From: Diadophis punctatus similis
Taxonomy: Eukaryota; Chordata; Lepidosauria; Squamata; Dipsadidae
Reading direction: 5' to 3'
Assembly (NCBI GenBank): GCA_023053685.1
Contig: JALIGW010000022.1
Span: 197,501 to 261,500, forward strand
Length of the DNA: 64,000 nucleotides
Position numbers and translations under genes: made by a program. Shown here one piece after another: positions 33,061-43,560 of the stretch (position 1 is its first letter; each line of letters starts with the position of its first letter). The notes under the pieces were generated by a model that saw only the letters and a program-made list of their open reading frames with translations, had not been told where the DNA came from and did not search any database.

Positions 33061-36000
33061 GAACAAACGGGGGACCCGCGAAGGGCCGCGCCGTCCCCCC
33101 GGCTGCGAAAGGACGCGCTCGGGACACGGCTGCTTCCTCGGAGAAGCGCCGCAGCGGCTGACAATTGGGGGGGGGGGGTGCGAGTACCTAAGGAGTACTG
33201 CCTTGCACCCGGGGGCTGCTGTGTGTTGTTCGTTTGCGAAGTGGGGTTGGTCAAGATTCAAGGCTTCCGGATCAAGGATGCCTTTCCCCAATTGGCGCTG
33301 CACCTGCAAGTTATCCCATGGTGCTAGTGCTACCACTGAGACCATAATCCATAGTGTGGTTTCGGGAAATGGGAGCTTGGTTTAGCAGGTGATACCATCA
33401 GACCTGAACCCCGAAGCAGCCCTGGTCGTGTTCCAGTGTGCTTGGCAGGCTGAAGTGGCCGGGGCTGGCTAGGTGCTTGGGACGCTATCACAAGTCGCCT
33501 GGCGTTCCGCCCCTCTGCTTCCCCTGTGCTGTGCAGTGATAAGGAGGAGAGTATGGGGCCAGCCCTGCAGGGACCTTCTGGCTTCTTTGGGAGTTGAGTT
33601 AATTCTGGAGGCTGTTCTGCACCCCCTTTTCCTCCAGCCAAGAGGGGGGGGTCCATCTGCTGGGGAGACATATTGCTGGTGTTCCCACCGCCTTTTGCAA
33701 GATAGACAGGAGAGGGGCGGGGCAAAGCTTGCTGCAATTGATGTTTTGGATAAGGAAGTGAAAAGTGGTCCCCAGTGCCCCTCTGGATGAGCATTGCAGC
33801 CATAACTGGGGAGGGGCTGAGGAGGGGGGGCTCTGGGCTGGTTGTCAACCCAGGTGGGGAGAGTTGGTGGATTGTAGGATTAGGCCTGGCCCCTCCGGCT
33901 TCTGAGTTTGAAGGTACAAAGGTCCTCTGGGTCAGCAGCTTGTGATGCCATGGAAGGAGGAAAGGAAACTTCAATGCCATGGGGGCGGGGGGGGGGGGGG
34001 AGAGGCTTGGATTACATTTAAGTGGGGCTGAGCTGCCTAGAGGGGGTTGGTCCTGTGCTCTCAAACTTGGCACAGAGGCAGGGAAAAATGCCAGAATTGA
34101 CCAAAGCAGCTCAGGTTAATTTTCAAAGGAAAAAACAAATCCACAAAAGAATTAGTTGGAACGGCCCATTTAAGGGTAGTAAGTGGCATAAAATGCCCGT
34201 CACTGGCGTATAAAATAGTCCCTAAAGAAGGTTGGTGTGCTTGAAGAAGGCTTTAGAGGAGAATGATCTAAAAAAGCATGTTTTACCACACAAAAAATTG
34301 TAATGCAAAAAATTCTGCCAGGCTGAACAGGTTTAGCGTTTCCTCTGTAATTTAGTTCTTAAATATGTGAACAAGCCAAGAAAAAAATTACCTAAAGGGA
34401 TTTTAAAAAGACAAAGCATTTAACGCTGAACAACCTGAGGAGACAACTAGACGTTGAAGGGAACAGACAGTCTTGCAAAAAGAGAACTGTAGCCAAGGAA
34501 AACGGGCACCAAAATCCTTTCCTTCTTCCCTAACCTTTCCTAAGAGGTGGCCGGAGCAGAAGGACAGGTGAGAGCGCTGGCCGGGGGGGGGGGGAATTCC
34601 TCCTCTGAAGCCTCCCTCCCCTCCCATTGCCAACCCATTCAGGGCAAAGGGCTGAAGCCGCCTTCACCGGCCTGCTCTGCTGCTCCCTCCAAGAGCTTGG
34701 GGGGAGGATGCCTTGACCAACTGCTTTCTCTTCCCCCTTGCCAGGCTACCAGGTGACAGTGCTGGTACGGGATCCTGCCCGGCTGCCCCCTGACCTCCAG
34801 CCAGCACAAGTGGTGGTGGGAGATGTGCTGAACCGGGCAGACGTCGATCGAGCCGTGAGGGGGCAGGACGCCGTGATCATCGTCTTGGGCACCCGCAATG
34901 ACCTCAGTAGGAACGGTTGTACTTCCTCCCCAGCCTCTCTCTCTTCTGAGGCTTTGGCCTCACGTGAGTTTCCTTTTCCGCCTCTCAGGTCCCACCACCA
35001 TGATGTCCGAAGGCACCCGGAACATCGTGGACGCCATGAAGTCCTGCGGCCTTGGTAAAGTGGTGGTCTGTCTCTCAGGTAGGTGTCCCGTCCTCCTGCT
35101 CCTGGGCAGGATCTCCAGCTGAGCAAAGGGTCAGAAGCCCCTCCCCCCCGCCACCTGTCTGACAGCCCTGGGTTTCCTTGGGGAAAAGAACTGAGTTAAG
35201 AGAATGGGGAGATGATTCCACTGGCCGGGCAGTTAGAGGTCTTGGAGGTTGGAAGGAAATGAATGTCAGTGGGATGCTGGCCCCACCTCTGCCTTTCTCC
35301 AGACCAAATAGGGTACGGGGCCTCACGGGGCCCCATGGGGTGTGCAGAGCTGCCTCAGATTCCTGCAGGGGGGGGTTTGCCTTCCTTGGTCTCCACAGCC
35401 CTTTCCTGTTCTCACCTAGGCTTCCTGATAAGATCACACAGCACAAACCTCTCTTTATTGTTAACAGCTGCTAATTGTTTGCATTAGCAGTCTTCCGAAG
35501 TTCAAATAAAGTAGTCTTTTCTTTCCTTTTCCTTTTCCCTTATTATGGTCATTAGCAGTCCGTGTAAGTCCAAGCCAAATCAAGCAAGTCTGACTAAAAG
35601 TCTTTCATGTAAAAGCAGATAACACACACACACACACACACCTTGCTCTTCTTTGGCAAGCTGCCAAGGAACAGTTTGCAGGAATCTTTACCAAGTTCAA
35701 ACAGGAACAAAAATGGAGGCTTGAATTGCAAAGACAAGATCTGGAAATGAACTGCAACTCACCCATTCGTGTTCTTCACTTAAATAGCCTATGGGAGGGG
35801 CCAATTATCCCCAAGCCTTACTCCCGAGTAGTCCTTCTCCTCTGAAACCATTCCTGCCTTTTGGCAGCTCTGCGCATGTGCACATTGAGAACAGGCTCCT
35901 CCTGTTCTTCCTCGCTCATGTCAGCCTCTGGAGGTTCTGGAGTCCTTGGCTGAATCCCTGCCTCTGGCACCGAGCCTTCTCCAGACTCCAGGCCTGGCCC

Positions 36001-36757
36001 AGGTTCCTCCCCAGACTCCTCGCTGTCCGACTCAGGCTGCAGGCAGACCACAACGTTTCCTTCTCACCGTTCATCTTGGGGTGTTGAGGTTCCCAAGGCT
36101 CTTGGACGCTCTCCCCCTCTCCCCGCAAAGAGGTGGGCTGAGTTGACTTGGCCTGGGGCTGTCGGTTTCTTGTAGCTTTCCTGATGTGGGACCTAGACAA
36201 AGTTCCTGCCAGGCTGCAGCCAGTGACCGAAGACCACATCCGGATGCAGCAGATCCTGAAGGAGTCAGGCCTGGTCTGCGTCTACGTCATGCCACCACAC
36301 ATTGCAGGTGTGTCTGGGCAGAGATCTGGGTGGTGGGGGCACAGTGGCCGGCAACTGGTGGGTCAATCTGGGCACAGGAAGGGTTTGTGACTGTGGAGGT
36401 AGTCAGCAAAATCATGCACACACACAAAAAAACATTTTCCACCAGTGGAATAACCCGGAACCCCCTAATGTAGAAATGCGCCCCATTTCCAGTGCTATTT
36501 CTCAGCTGGGGCTGAGCCAGGTGATGGGCTGCATGGCTGGCCCAGTTGGGCTTTGCATGCAGCTTCTGGCAATGGGTGTTCTTCCTTCTGCAGGTGACCA
36601 GCCCCTCACCGGCGACTACACCGTAACCGTGAACACCTCGAGCGGTGCCCGAGTCATCTCAAAGCATGACCTGGGGCACTTCTTTCTCAAGTGCCTGACC
36701 ACATCTGAGTACGATGGGAAAAATGTCTACCTCTCCAGGCATTATTCCAAGGAATGA
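32911..36757 (+). CDS. BLVRB: BLVRB, biliverdin reductase B / flavin reductase, five exons
   Basis: A cytosolic NADPH-dependent reductase acting on flavins and non-alpha biliverdins. Exons: 32911-33025, 34745-34906, 34989-35078, 36176-36307, 36594-36757. These total 663 nt, 220 residues, with all junctions in frame. The dinucleotide fold motif is GATGMTG (residues 22-28). Other hallmarks are [58 protein letters not shown] and [15 protein letters not shown]. The serine of VVVCLS and the histidine of MPPH correspond to catalytic-site residues described for the human enzyme. The N-terminus is about 12 residues longer than the human protein (206 aa), and HIAGDQ has one extra Ala at the exon 4/5 join. 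It reads rightwards from the shared CpG island. Confidence 0.95.
33026..34744. other. BLVRB intron 1, no recognised feature
   Basis: 1.7 kb with CpG-island tail to about 33170 and G-runs near 33165, 33980 and 34580. No exon or clear mobile element is seen. Confidence 0.55.
35426..36052 (-). mobile_element. Probable solo LTR in BLVRB intron 3
   Basis: Read on the minus strand, a block of about 627 bp starts TGTGGTCTGCC and ends TTATCA. It has a TATTTAA box (about 35782), a (TG)n tract and an AATAAAG signal shortly before the end. It also carries a short acidic open frame, 36051-35818. This layout is that of a retroelement LTR, and no internal domains are adjacent. A clear target duplication could not be fixed, so the ends are provisional. 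It lies within 125 bp of the exon 4 acceptor. Confidence 0.5.
35622..35641 (+). repeat. (AC)n microsatellite
   Basis: A short AC tract inside the probable solo LTR. Confidence 0.9.
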
Positions 36758-38040
36758 CATCCCCCCCTCCTCCTCAAAAGGCTGGAAACCGCTGCCTCCA
36801 ACGCATTCCCCACCCCACCGCCCCTTGTGCTATTGAGTGCCTCCCCCCTCTCACAGGAAGGACAGGAGGGCAGCTGCCCAAAGTCCCCATGTGCTGATGC
36901 GCCTCTGAATCCAAACACAGCTGGGCGGGCTCTGCCCACCCCCACCCCCGTCTGGGCCGGTGGTCTGCAGCTTCTTTCCCATGGCAGAAAGGGCTCTTTG
37001 GGCAGCAAAGATTTTTGCTATACCGAGGAAAGCCCTTGCACAGAAATAATGGTGGTCCCATAGAACAAATGGTTTAGGGTCTCCTGTTCGAGCAGGGGGT
37101 TGGACTAGAAGACCTCAAAGGTATCTTCCAACCCTATGATTCTAAGTGGAAGGCAGCAGCCAAGCTCCTCCTATCAGCAGAGAGGAGGTTGGATGCGGAG
37201 GCCACCTTGAAAATTAGGTATCCAGCTATAAACAATCCATCGGAAGTAGTAAAAGCAAGTAACTGAATATCCCCAGGTTAACACTAACCTTCCTCTTGTG
37301 TTGCTAAGAAACCTTAATTCATGTTGATGCTTGTAAAGTTCTGTGCAACTTGAAAGCATACAAAGCATAAGCAGCTAATCAAATAAATGCTAAACTATTT
37401 GGATGGTAATGTGATTACTGGGATCTAATTAAGAGCCGACTTGGAAGGAGTTTTCAATAATTTCTTGTGTTGAACCATCAATTCTTTGTGTTGTGGTTAA
37501 AAGGCAAAAGAGTCAGGTTCTTGCTCCCTGCTGGTAGCCCTAAAGAGGGATTACAGATGGGGGCTGCTTTGGGGGTGTGTGTGCACCCTGTGTGGCCATT
37601 GTCGCACCTGCACTGGGACACATAAATGTCAAGGGAATAAACACGGATGGGCATTTAGTGGCCACACTGGAGGTCTGGGGCAATAACTCAGCTGCTTTTC
37701 ATGCAGGGAAACATGAAAAACCAGGATTTCATTAATAGTAAAATAGAAGATTTAGCTAGTCGTCACACCGATTCAATTAAAAAGTCATGACTATGATTTA
37801 TTGCATAAGCCACGATTAGATGGATTCATAAAACACAACAGCCAGTTTGGTGCAGCGGTGAACGTGCTGGAGATGTGAGTTCTAATCCTCCCTTTAGCCG
37901 TGACTGGGCCGGTCCCTCCCTCTCAGCCAGGCCACCTCGCAGGGTTGTTGTGATGAGGAAAAGAGGCACGAGCGTTAGGTGCCTTCAGTTGACCAAATAT
38001 TTTAAAAAGTGGGAGTGCTTTTGAAACCCTCCCCTGACGC
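36758..38040. other. BLVRB 3' UTR and BLVRB-SERTAD1 spacer
   Basis: This contains the BLVRB 3' UTR, a CR1 tail fragment (37070-37145) and possible poly(A) signals aataaa at 37382-37387 and gggaataaac near 37635. I searched by eye for a second SERTA-domain gene (SERTAD3 lies here in mammals) and found none. Confidence 0.6.
37070..37145 (+). repeat. CR1 LINE 3' end fragment
   Basis: The stretch gggtctcctgttcgagcagg, followed by gttggactagaagacc and atcttccaaccctatgattc, is the conserved CR1 3' terminus. The same sequence ends the longer CR1 copy at 59.8-60.7 kb. Confidence 0.85.
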
Positions 38041-38049
38041 TTCTTCCGA

Positions 38050-38860
38050 GGAGGCGGGCGTTTCGGTTCTCCGCCAGCCCCAGTGCAGCGGAACTTCCTG
38101 CGCCGGGGGACCACCGAGCGCTGTCGGGTCAATCTCACGGCTTCAGCACGGCGCCTCCAGGCTCGAAACAGGCACGCCAGGCGACAAGGCTGCAAACGCC
38201 GCCTCTAGGGGTCGCCCTTGCCCCAGCACGCAGTCGAGGCGCGGGCTCCGCGGCAGCGCCTCCTACCGGGCAGACTCCGGGACCGCTCCCTGCCCAGCCA
38301 ATCAGCGCATGGGGCGTTGGGCCCCTTCCTTTCCTTGCGTCCGCCCACTCTATTGAGATGAGGCGTTCGTGGGAGCGCTCCCATTGGCCGCGATGGCTTC
38401 TTCCGCCCACGCAGGGCGCCCCGAGCGATCCTCCTCTCATCCAATCGGAGAGATTCGCCTAGAGCGGCCGGCCGGAGGGCGGGCGGGCGGGCGGGCGGGG
38501 GCGGCATGCGGGCCGCTGATTGGCTTCCAGATCGCCCCGATTGGCCTCTGAGCAGCCAGGTAGGTGAAAGCGGGGCCCGGGGATCCCCGCTGGCGGGGCT
38601 CGGGGGCTCCGCCGGCGGGGGAGACGGGGAGAAGCGGGCGAGGGAGGCGCCTCCGGAGGGGACGGGCCTGCGCGCTTCTCCCGGAGCTTCAACGGAGGGA
38701 CGCCGGGAGGGAAGCGCTTGCCCGCCGCGCAGACGAGACGGGCAGTCCGGGCGCGCTCGAGGCGGCCGCGGCTCCGGGGGCTCCGTCACCGCGGGGTGAG
38801 ATGAGCCGGCCAGGTGAGGGTCGCAGCCGCCTTGCCTCGCCCGGCCTCCCCGGTGTCGCC
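38050..38860 (+). promoter_or_regulatory. SERTAD1 CpG-island promoter and noncoding first exon
   Basis: A CpG-dense block with five CCAAT/ATTGG boxes at 38298, 38383, 38441, 38519 and 38540, several GC boxes and a (GGGC)n run at about 38478-38500. A good splice donor, CCAG/GTGAGG at 38812/38813, matches the acceptor just before the SERTAD1 start. Exon 1 therefore probably ends at 38812 and is noncoding for the main protein. The exact transcription start is not visible. Confidence 0.7.
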
Positions 38861-39118
38861 CAGCAAGGCGAGTTAAGTGAAGGAGGGAGAAGAAACCCGG
38901 AAGCCGCCCACCTTGCTTGGTTCTCTGGGGAGGAGCGGGGCAGAGGGATCCCCCGGAGGTTTTCCATTCTGCAACACTAAAGTAGCAGCCTGGAGTCCTT
39001 GCCCTGCCTGCGCTCTGGCCCACTTGGCAGGGCTGACCCCCTGGACCCCCTGCCTAGGGCCTGGCCGGGCTTGGCATCTCTGAGGGCTTCCCTTCTGCTC
39101 CTTTCCAGGAATCGGCTG

Positions 39119-39796
39119 ATGACAGCCATGAAGCGAAAGTGGGCCGAAGAGGAGGCCGAGCCTGCTGCAGCCACGCCGTGCAGCTCTCTCTTCAGCCTGT
39201 CGGTCTCCAAGCTCCACCAAAGCCTGCGACATGTCGAACCCAACCTCCGGCACCTGGTGCTGGTGGCCAACACGCTCCGTCGCTTCCAGGGGGAGATGCA
39301 GCCAGGGCCTGCCCCTATTCTCCAGGCAGCTTTAGGCCAGGAGGACCCTTCTGAGGGCAGCTCGATGCCCCGTGCCCTGGCCTGCAACCTGTCAGAGCCC
39401 AGCTGGAGGCTGATGTCACCCCCTTCCCTCTCCCCGCCTGTGGGCGATCTCCTCCTTTCCGATGGGGACTCATCTGCCTTCCGGGGCTTTTTGGAGGACT
39501 CGAGTGATGTTGGTCAGCCCAAAGAGCCCCCGCTGTCTTTGCTCAGCCCTGAGGCTGAATGGATTCCCCACGCCTGCCCTCCTAGCACCCTGGACCTTCC
39601 GAGCCCTGGCGGCTACCTTCTGGAAGATCGCCTGGAGGGGGTCTTGGAGGACATCGACACCTCCATGTTTGACTGCAATCTGTGGCTGCCTACCAGCCTC
39701 CCCAACTTCAAGGAGGCCTTCTGCTCACCTGGGGAGCAGGTGCCAGGTCTGGCAGACCGTCTTGACTGTCTCATGGATGTGCTTGTGGGAGTGTAG
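39119..39796 (+). CDS. SERTAD1: SERTAD1 (TRIP-Br1/SEI-1), SERTA-domain transcriptional co-regulator
   Basis: 225 residues in one coding exon, whose acceptor (tttccag/g) lies just upstream. SERTAD1 is a nuclear co-regulator that acts on E2F/DP transcription and binds CDK4 (family knowledge). The N-terminal basic KRKW motif corresponds to the cyclin-A-binding region. The SERTA domain is at about residues 22-57 (LFSLSVSKLHQSL and LRHLVLVANTLRRFQ). The C-terminal acidic segment LEDIDTSMFD and the final LMDVLVGV match SERTAD1 rather than SERTAD3 as I recall them. The start is the ATG at 39119. A second in-frame ATG three codons later (MKRK) is also possible. The region between domains is Pro/Ser-rich and probably disordered. 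Confidence 0.92.
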   Translation: MTAMKRKWAEEEAEPAAATPCSSLFSLSVSKLHQSLRHVEPNLRHLVLVANTLRRFQGEMQPGPAPILQAALGQEDPSEGSSMPRALACNLSEPSWRLMSPPSLSPPVGDLLLSDGDSSAFRGFLEDSSDVGQPKEPPLSLLSPEAEWIPHACPPSTLDLPSPGGYLLEDRLEGVLEDIDTSMFDCNLWLPTSLPNFKEAFCSPGEQVPGLADRLDCLMDVLVGV

Positions 39797-42770
39797 GAAC
39801 TGTGAGGGCACCGTCAAAGAAAATTGTGGTCCCTGGTTGCCTGCTGCAAATGGGAGTCGACAATCTCAGGGAAAGAGCCTCTGCCGCAGAGAACGAAGTC
39901 TTCATTGCATCTTCCCAACTCCTCACACGGCTACCTCTTTGGAAGCTTTTTCCCCAAAAAAGTGACCAACTTTAAATAATTTGGGTACTCTACTTGCCAT
40001 CTTCAAATTCAGTCACAATCTAGGCTACAGCAAAGTTCTGCAGTGGCCTAAAGAGGCTCTTCTGGAGCTCAGCTGGGAACTTTACTTGCACAAAGGGCTG
40101 GATCTGTCTTATTTGGAGGGCATGCCAGGACTTTGATTTTGGGATCCAGACTGCCTGCTTTTGAGAGAGCGCGTTTATCTGAGTCTTCTCCAGAATGGTA
40201 CCTCTGTTTTCCCTCTCCTGGTGAACCCTCCTGATCTGCCTGGGTGGGGGAGCTTCACCGGGCTGGTCTCTTTATGTGAGTAGAGAGAGCCCGACTCCCA
40301 CAAGTTGGGCAGTCAAGAGTGGTGAGAGGGTAATTTATTATATGAGCATCAAGTACTAAAGAAAGTGAAAAGGCTGCATCCTGTTAAATTGCTAGAAAGA
40401 ATTCAACGCTTTCATGTTGGAATTGCATGTATTCTGTGTATCTGAGAAGGAGGGACAGGAAGAGGGTCTTTGCTGGTACAGGGTCTTCTCCTTTCCTGCC
40501 CCCAAGGCCTCTTGCCTAAGCACACCCAGCTGCTGCTTTCCCCTCTTGTCTTGACAGCAATGGCGGCAGCTCCCTCCCTGGGCTGGATGGCGGTCTTTTT
40601 CAGGGAGCAGGTTAGAATTCCAGCCCGCATTGGGCAACTCTTCATTTGGCGCTGGAAGAGGAAGACAAACTCCTTGATGGATGTCCTGAGGAGGCAGAGC
40701 AGTGAGGGGGAAGTTTGTGGGACAAGGTGGGGGCTTCCATGAGGGATGGGACATTGCTGGGCTTGGAAGGTGAGTCGGTACATAGGCCGGCTGCAGGATG
40801 CAGCCCCTGCGCAGAGACCCAAAGTAGTTGCTGGAGTGGAGAGAAACTCCAGGATAGGGAGGTTCATGCAGAGGACAAATTCTGAATGGATTTGGCACCA
40901 ATTGAAGGTGAAGAATGTAGAACTATTAGGGGTTGGATCAAGGGGCCCCCATCTAGTCCAACAGTTTTTCTTCCTCCGTGACAACCCAACTATGAATGAA
41001 AAAAGGAGAGGAGGATCTGGGTTTGCCCTGCCCTGCCTGATGATCTCCTCCTGCTGCTGCTGCTCATGGAGATTCTAGCCTGCTTGTCTTCCCATAATTG
41101 GTGTTATAAAGCCATCTTTAAATTTTCTAAGCAAGTGGCTGTTCCCAACCTTGCAGTGGAATTCATGGTGGTTGGAGTTGAACAATACATAAATTATGTT
41201 TTGACTAGTTACTTGTTTATTGAGGCAACTACAGAAGTTCACATAAGGCCAGCCTGTCTCACTTTGTCTTGCTCTGCGAATCAGACTGAGATTAAGAATG
41301 GAGCAAAGAAAGGGGGGGGACTTTCCCCTTTGCCCCTTCTGAAGTCTTCCCAACAGGTTCTTAACTTCTGGACTATCGGCATTCCTTGGCCCTTTTTTGC
41401 AAGTTACAGATTTCTGTGTTTACATTTAAATGTACACCAAGGCTGACCCAATCTGCTTTTGAAACACTTTTTGGGTAAAAAACTTTATGTTCTATGTGGG
41501 TTACCAAAAGTCATTTGATTGTGGCAGAGGTTTGATAAGCAAATAGATAATGAAAAGAAAAATGAAAACCTCTGGAGGGAGGAAGAAGGTAGAACGTCTG
41601 TGGAGATTCTCCATCATCCAGGTCAGGGTTGTCCCAGAGGTGCTTTTTCCAAAAGGCAACTGGACTTTCTTGTTTATTTTTTTCTTCGAAAAAGTTTCAC
41701 TTCTAAGAAGCTTCATCAGTTTAACTTCTTGGAACAGAAGCTAAACATTTTCCAAGAAAAAACACACCAAGAATGTCCAATTTCTTTTTGGAAAGGGCAT
41801 CTTTGGGACAAGAGGGTAGGACAGAAAATGACACTTGTTCTCAGTGTGTGCCTGCAAGGGGAAGATTTCCAGTCTGCCATAACCTCACCCACAAACATAT
41901 CTTGCTCTCCAAAGTTGTGTGACCCACTGCACTCCAAGATGCCACTCCAGCTGGCAGCTCTGGAGACCCCCACTCCATGGGGCTCTTCTGACAGGCAGGC
42001 TTCTGGGTGACTTGGCTGGAGCACCAATTCAGCAGAGTGCAGGAGGGGCACATTTGTCCCGCCCCTCCGAAGAAGCTCAGCTCCCAATTGGAGGAGGATG
42101 CGCCAAGAGGGCGTCTTCCCCAACCTTGTGGCTGAGATGGGGTGGAAGCCTGTGCAGGCAGAGCCCCAAAATTCTTCCTGCCAGCCACCCTTGACCTCTG
42201 GCGATGGCCTCTCACTGTGCCCAGGCTGTTGAGGTAAAGCTGGTGCCTCACTTGGATGCCAGGCCCAGATTCACCCATTGGGAAACTGGAGAGACTTCCT
42301 CAGCAGCCCTGGCTGGCACAGTTCTTTTTTCTTCAGTGGGTGGCAGGTTGGTTCACAGGCCCTGCTGGCTGCCCGGCTGCCCCCCCTCCCACAGCCTTAC
42401 ACCACCTCTGAATCTGGCTTAGCGTTTTGACTGCAGCCGCCTCTGCGTTGCTGGAGGAATTGGAGGAGTGGAGAGTTGTGCATATTTTCTGTTACTCCCA
42501 AAGGAAACTGAATTCTTCTAAGTGAATCTGACATTACTGTTGCCATCATTTGACACGGGCATCTACTTATCTGTTTTCACAGACAACGACAAACAACATT
42601 TAAAGGCAGAAGCAGAATTAAAAGACATTAAAATAGTACAAAACTCCTGCCAGGGTAAAGAGGTGTATTCGGATTCCCTGAAAGTCTTCCAGGAAGCTGC
42701 TTGGGGGGGGGGGTGTTGCTTTCTGCCCGCAAAGATGCAAGTGGGCAGCTCCGGCACGGTCCTTTGCGGA
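39797..42770. other. SERTAD1 3' UTR and downstream spacer
   Basis: This holds the 3' UTR (end not fixed), then sequence with one palindromic repeat at about 41628-41816. No exon with recognisable coding similarity is seen on either strand. Confidence 0.55.
41628..41816. repeat. Palindromic interspersed repeat, arms of about 85-90 bp
   Basis: The left arm (tgtcccagaggtgctttttcc to aagaagcttcatcagttt) is the imperfect reverse complement of the right arm (aacttcttggaacagaagc to gggcatctttgggaca). The strings ccaaaaggcaactggac and gtccaatttctttttgg face each other. The family is not named here, but similar foldback repeats are frequent in squamates. Confidence 0.7.
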
Positions 42771-42779
42771 GAGCGAGGG

Positions 42780-43560
42780 ATGCCCAGGCCTTCCCCAGGT
42801 ACATTACTCCGCTCCCTTCCCTCGCCTGGTGGTCTTCCGCCTGGCAGATTGTGACTCGCGCCGCCTCGTCCGCTCGACGGGCCTTCTGTGGCGGAGGGAG
42901 GCTCGGAAGGGCGCTTCGGTCGCAACGTCTCCCTCTGGGCGGGGCTGCCTCGGAGCCGGCTCGACACCGCCCAGACCCTGCCCTGGCCCCGCCGCGGCCG
43001 CCTTGGACGCCCACGGCATGGAGGGTCGGCCAGAGCCGCCCCCTTCCTGCTGGACCGCGCCCGGAGCGCGTCAGCCAGACCGGCGGTTGAGCTTTGAGGA
43101 GCGGAGTGCACGAACGGCTTGGGTAAGTCCGAAGGGGCCGGCGCTTCGCGGTTTGCCCTGTTCCCCAACCGGCGGCTCCTCTCGGGACAGACCGGAGAGA
43201 CTCGCTCTGCAGAACTGCGCTGGTCTTGTGCGAGGGGGAGGGAAGCTTCGGCGTCCTTCGGCCCTTGCCAGCCTGGCTCGCTGGACGCGGCCGAGCGCGG
43301 AAGAGAAGGGGCGCGCGGACTTCCGCTGGGCAGGTGGGCGCTGCAGATCTGCTGGCCGGGGAAGCCGCTCAACTCGCCGGCTTTTTCCGAGCCTCCGCGC
43401 TCTTCCCGACCCGGCCATAGGAGAAGGCGCGCCCTCAGCTTTTTCCCGGTCGGCCCGACAGCCCCCTCCCCTCTTATCAACGAGGAGAATCTTGGATGCC
43501 CAGCGGCCCAGGAAAAGCCAGTGCCGGGGCATCGAGGGGGGGAGGGGATCGAGGGACCTT
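42780..43560 (+). promoter_or_regulatory. CpG island without an assigned gene; candidate first exon
   Basis: CpG-dense sequence with GC boxes. An ATG at 43018 in good context opens a frame (MEGRPEPPPSC and RRLSFEERSARTAW) that runs to a strong donor, GCTTGG/GTAAGT, near 43123. This could be the 5' exon of PRX, whose coding start is 7.7 kb to the right, or of a noncoding RNA. Neither can be decided from sequence alone. Confidence 0.5.

Noticed and set aside
31333..33345. Long frames on both strands of the BLVRB CpG island
   Set aside because: Stop codons are rare in very GC-rich DNA. Only the BLVRB exon 1 frame has supporting similarity and splice sites.
35818..36051. Acidic 77-codon minus-strand frame in BLVRB intron 3 as a gene
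   Set aside because: It lies entirely within the probable solo LTR and has no separate support.
39119..39796. Calling this gene SERTAD3
   Set aside because: The SERTA core LFSLSVSKLHQSL, the EDIDTSMFD motif and the LMDVLVGV end fit SERTAD1 better than SERTAD3 as I recall them.
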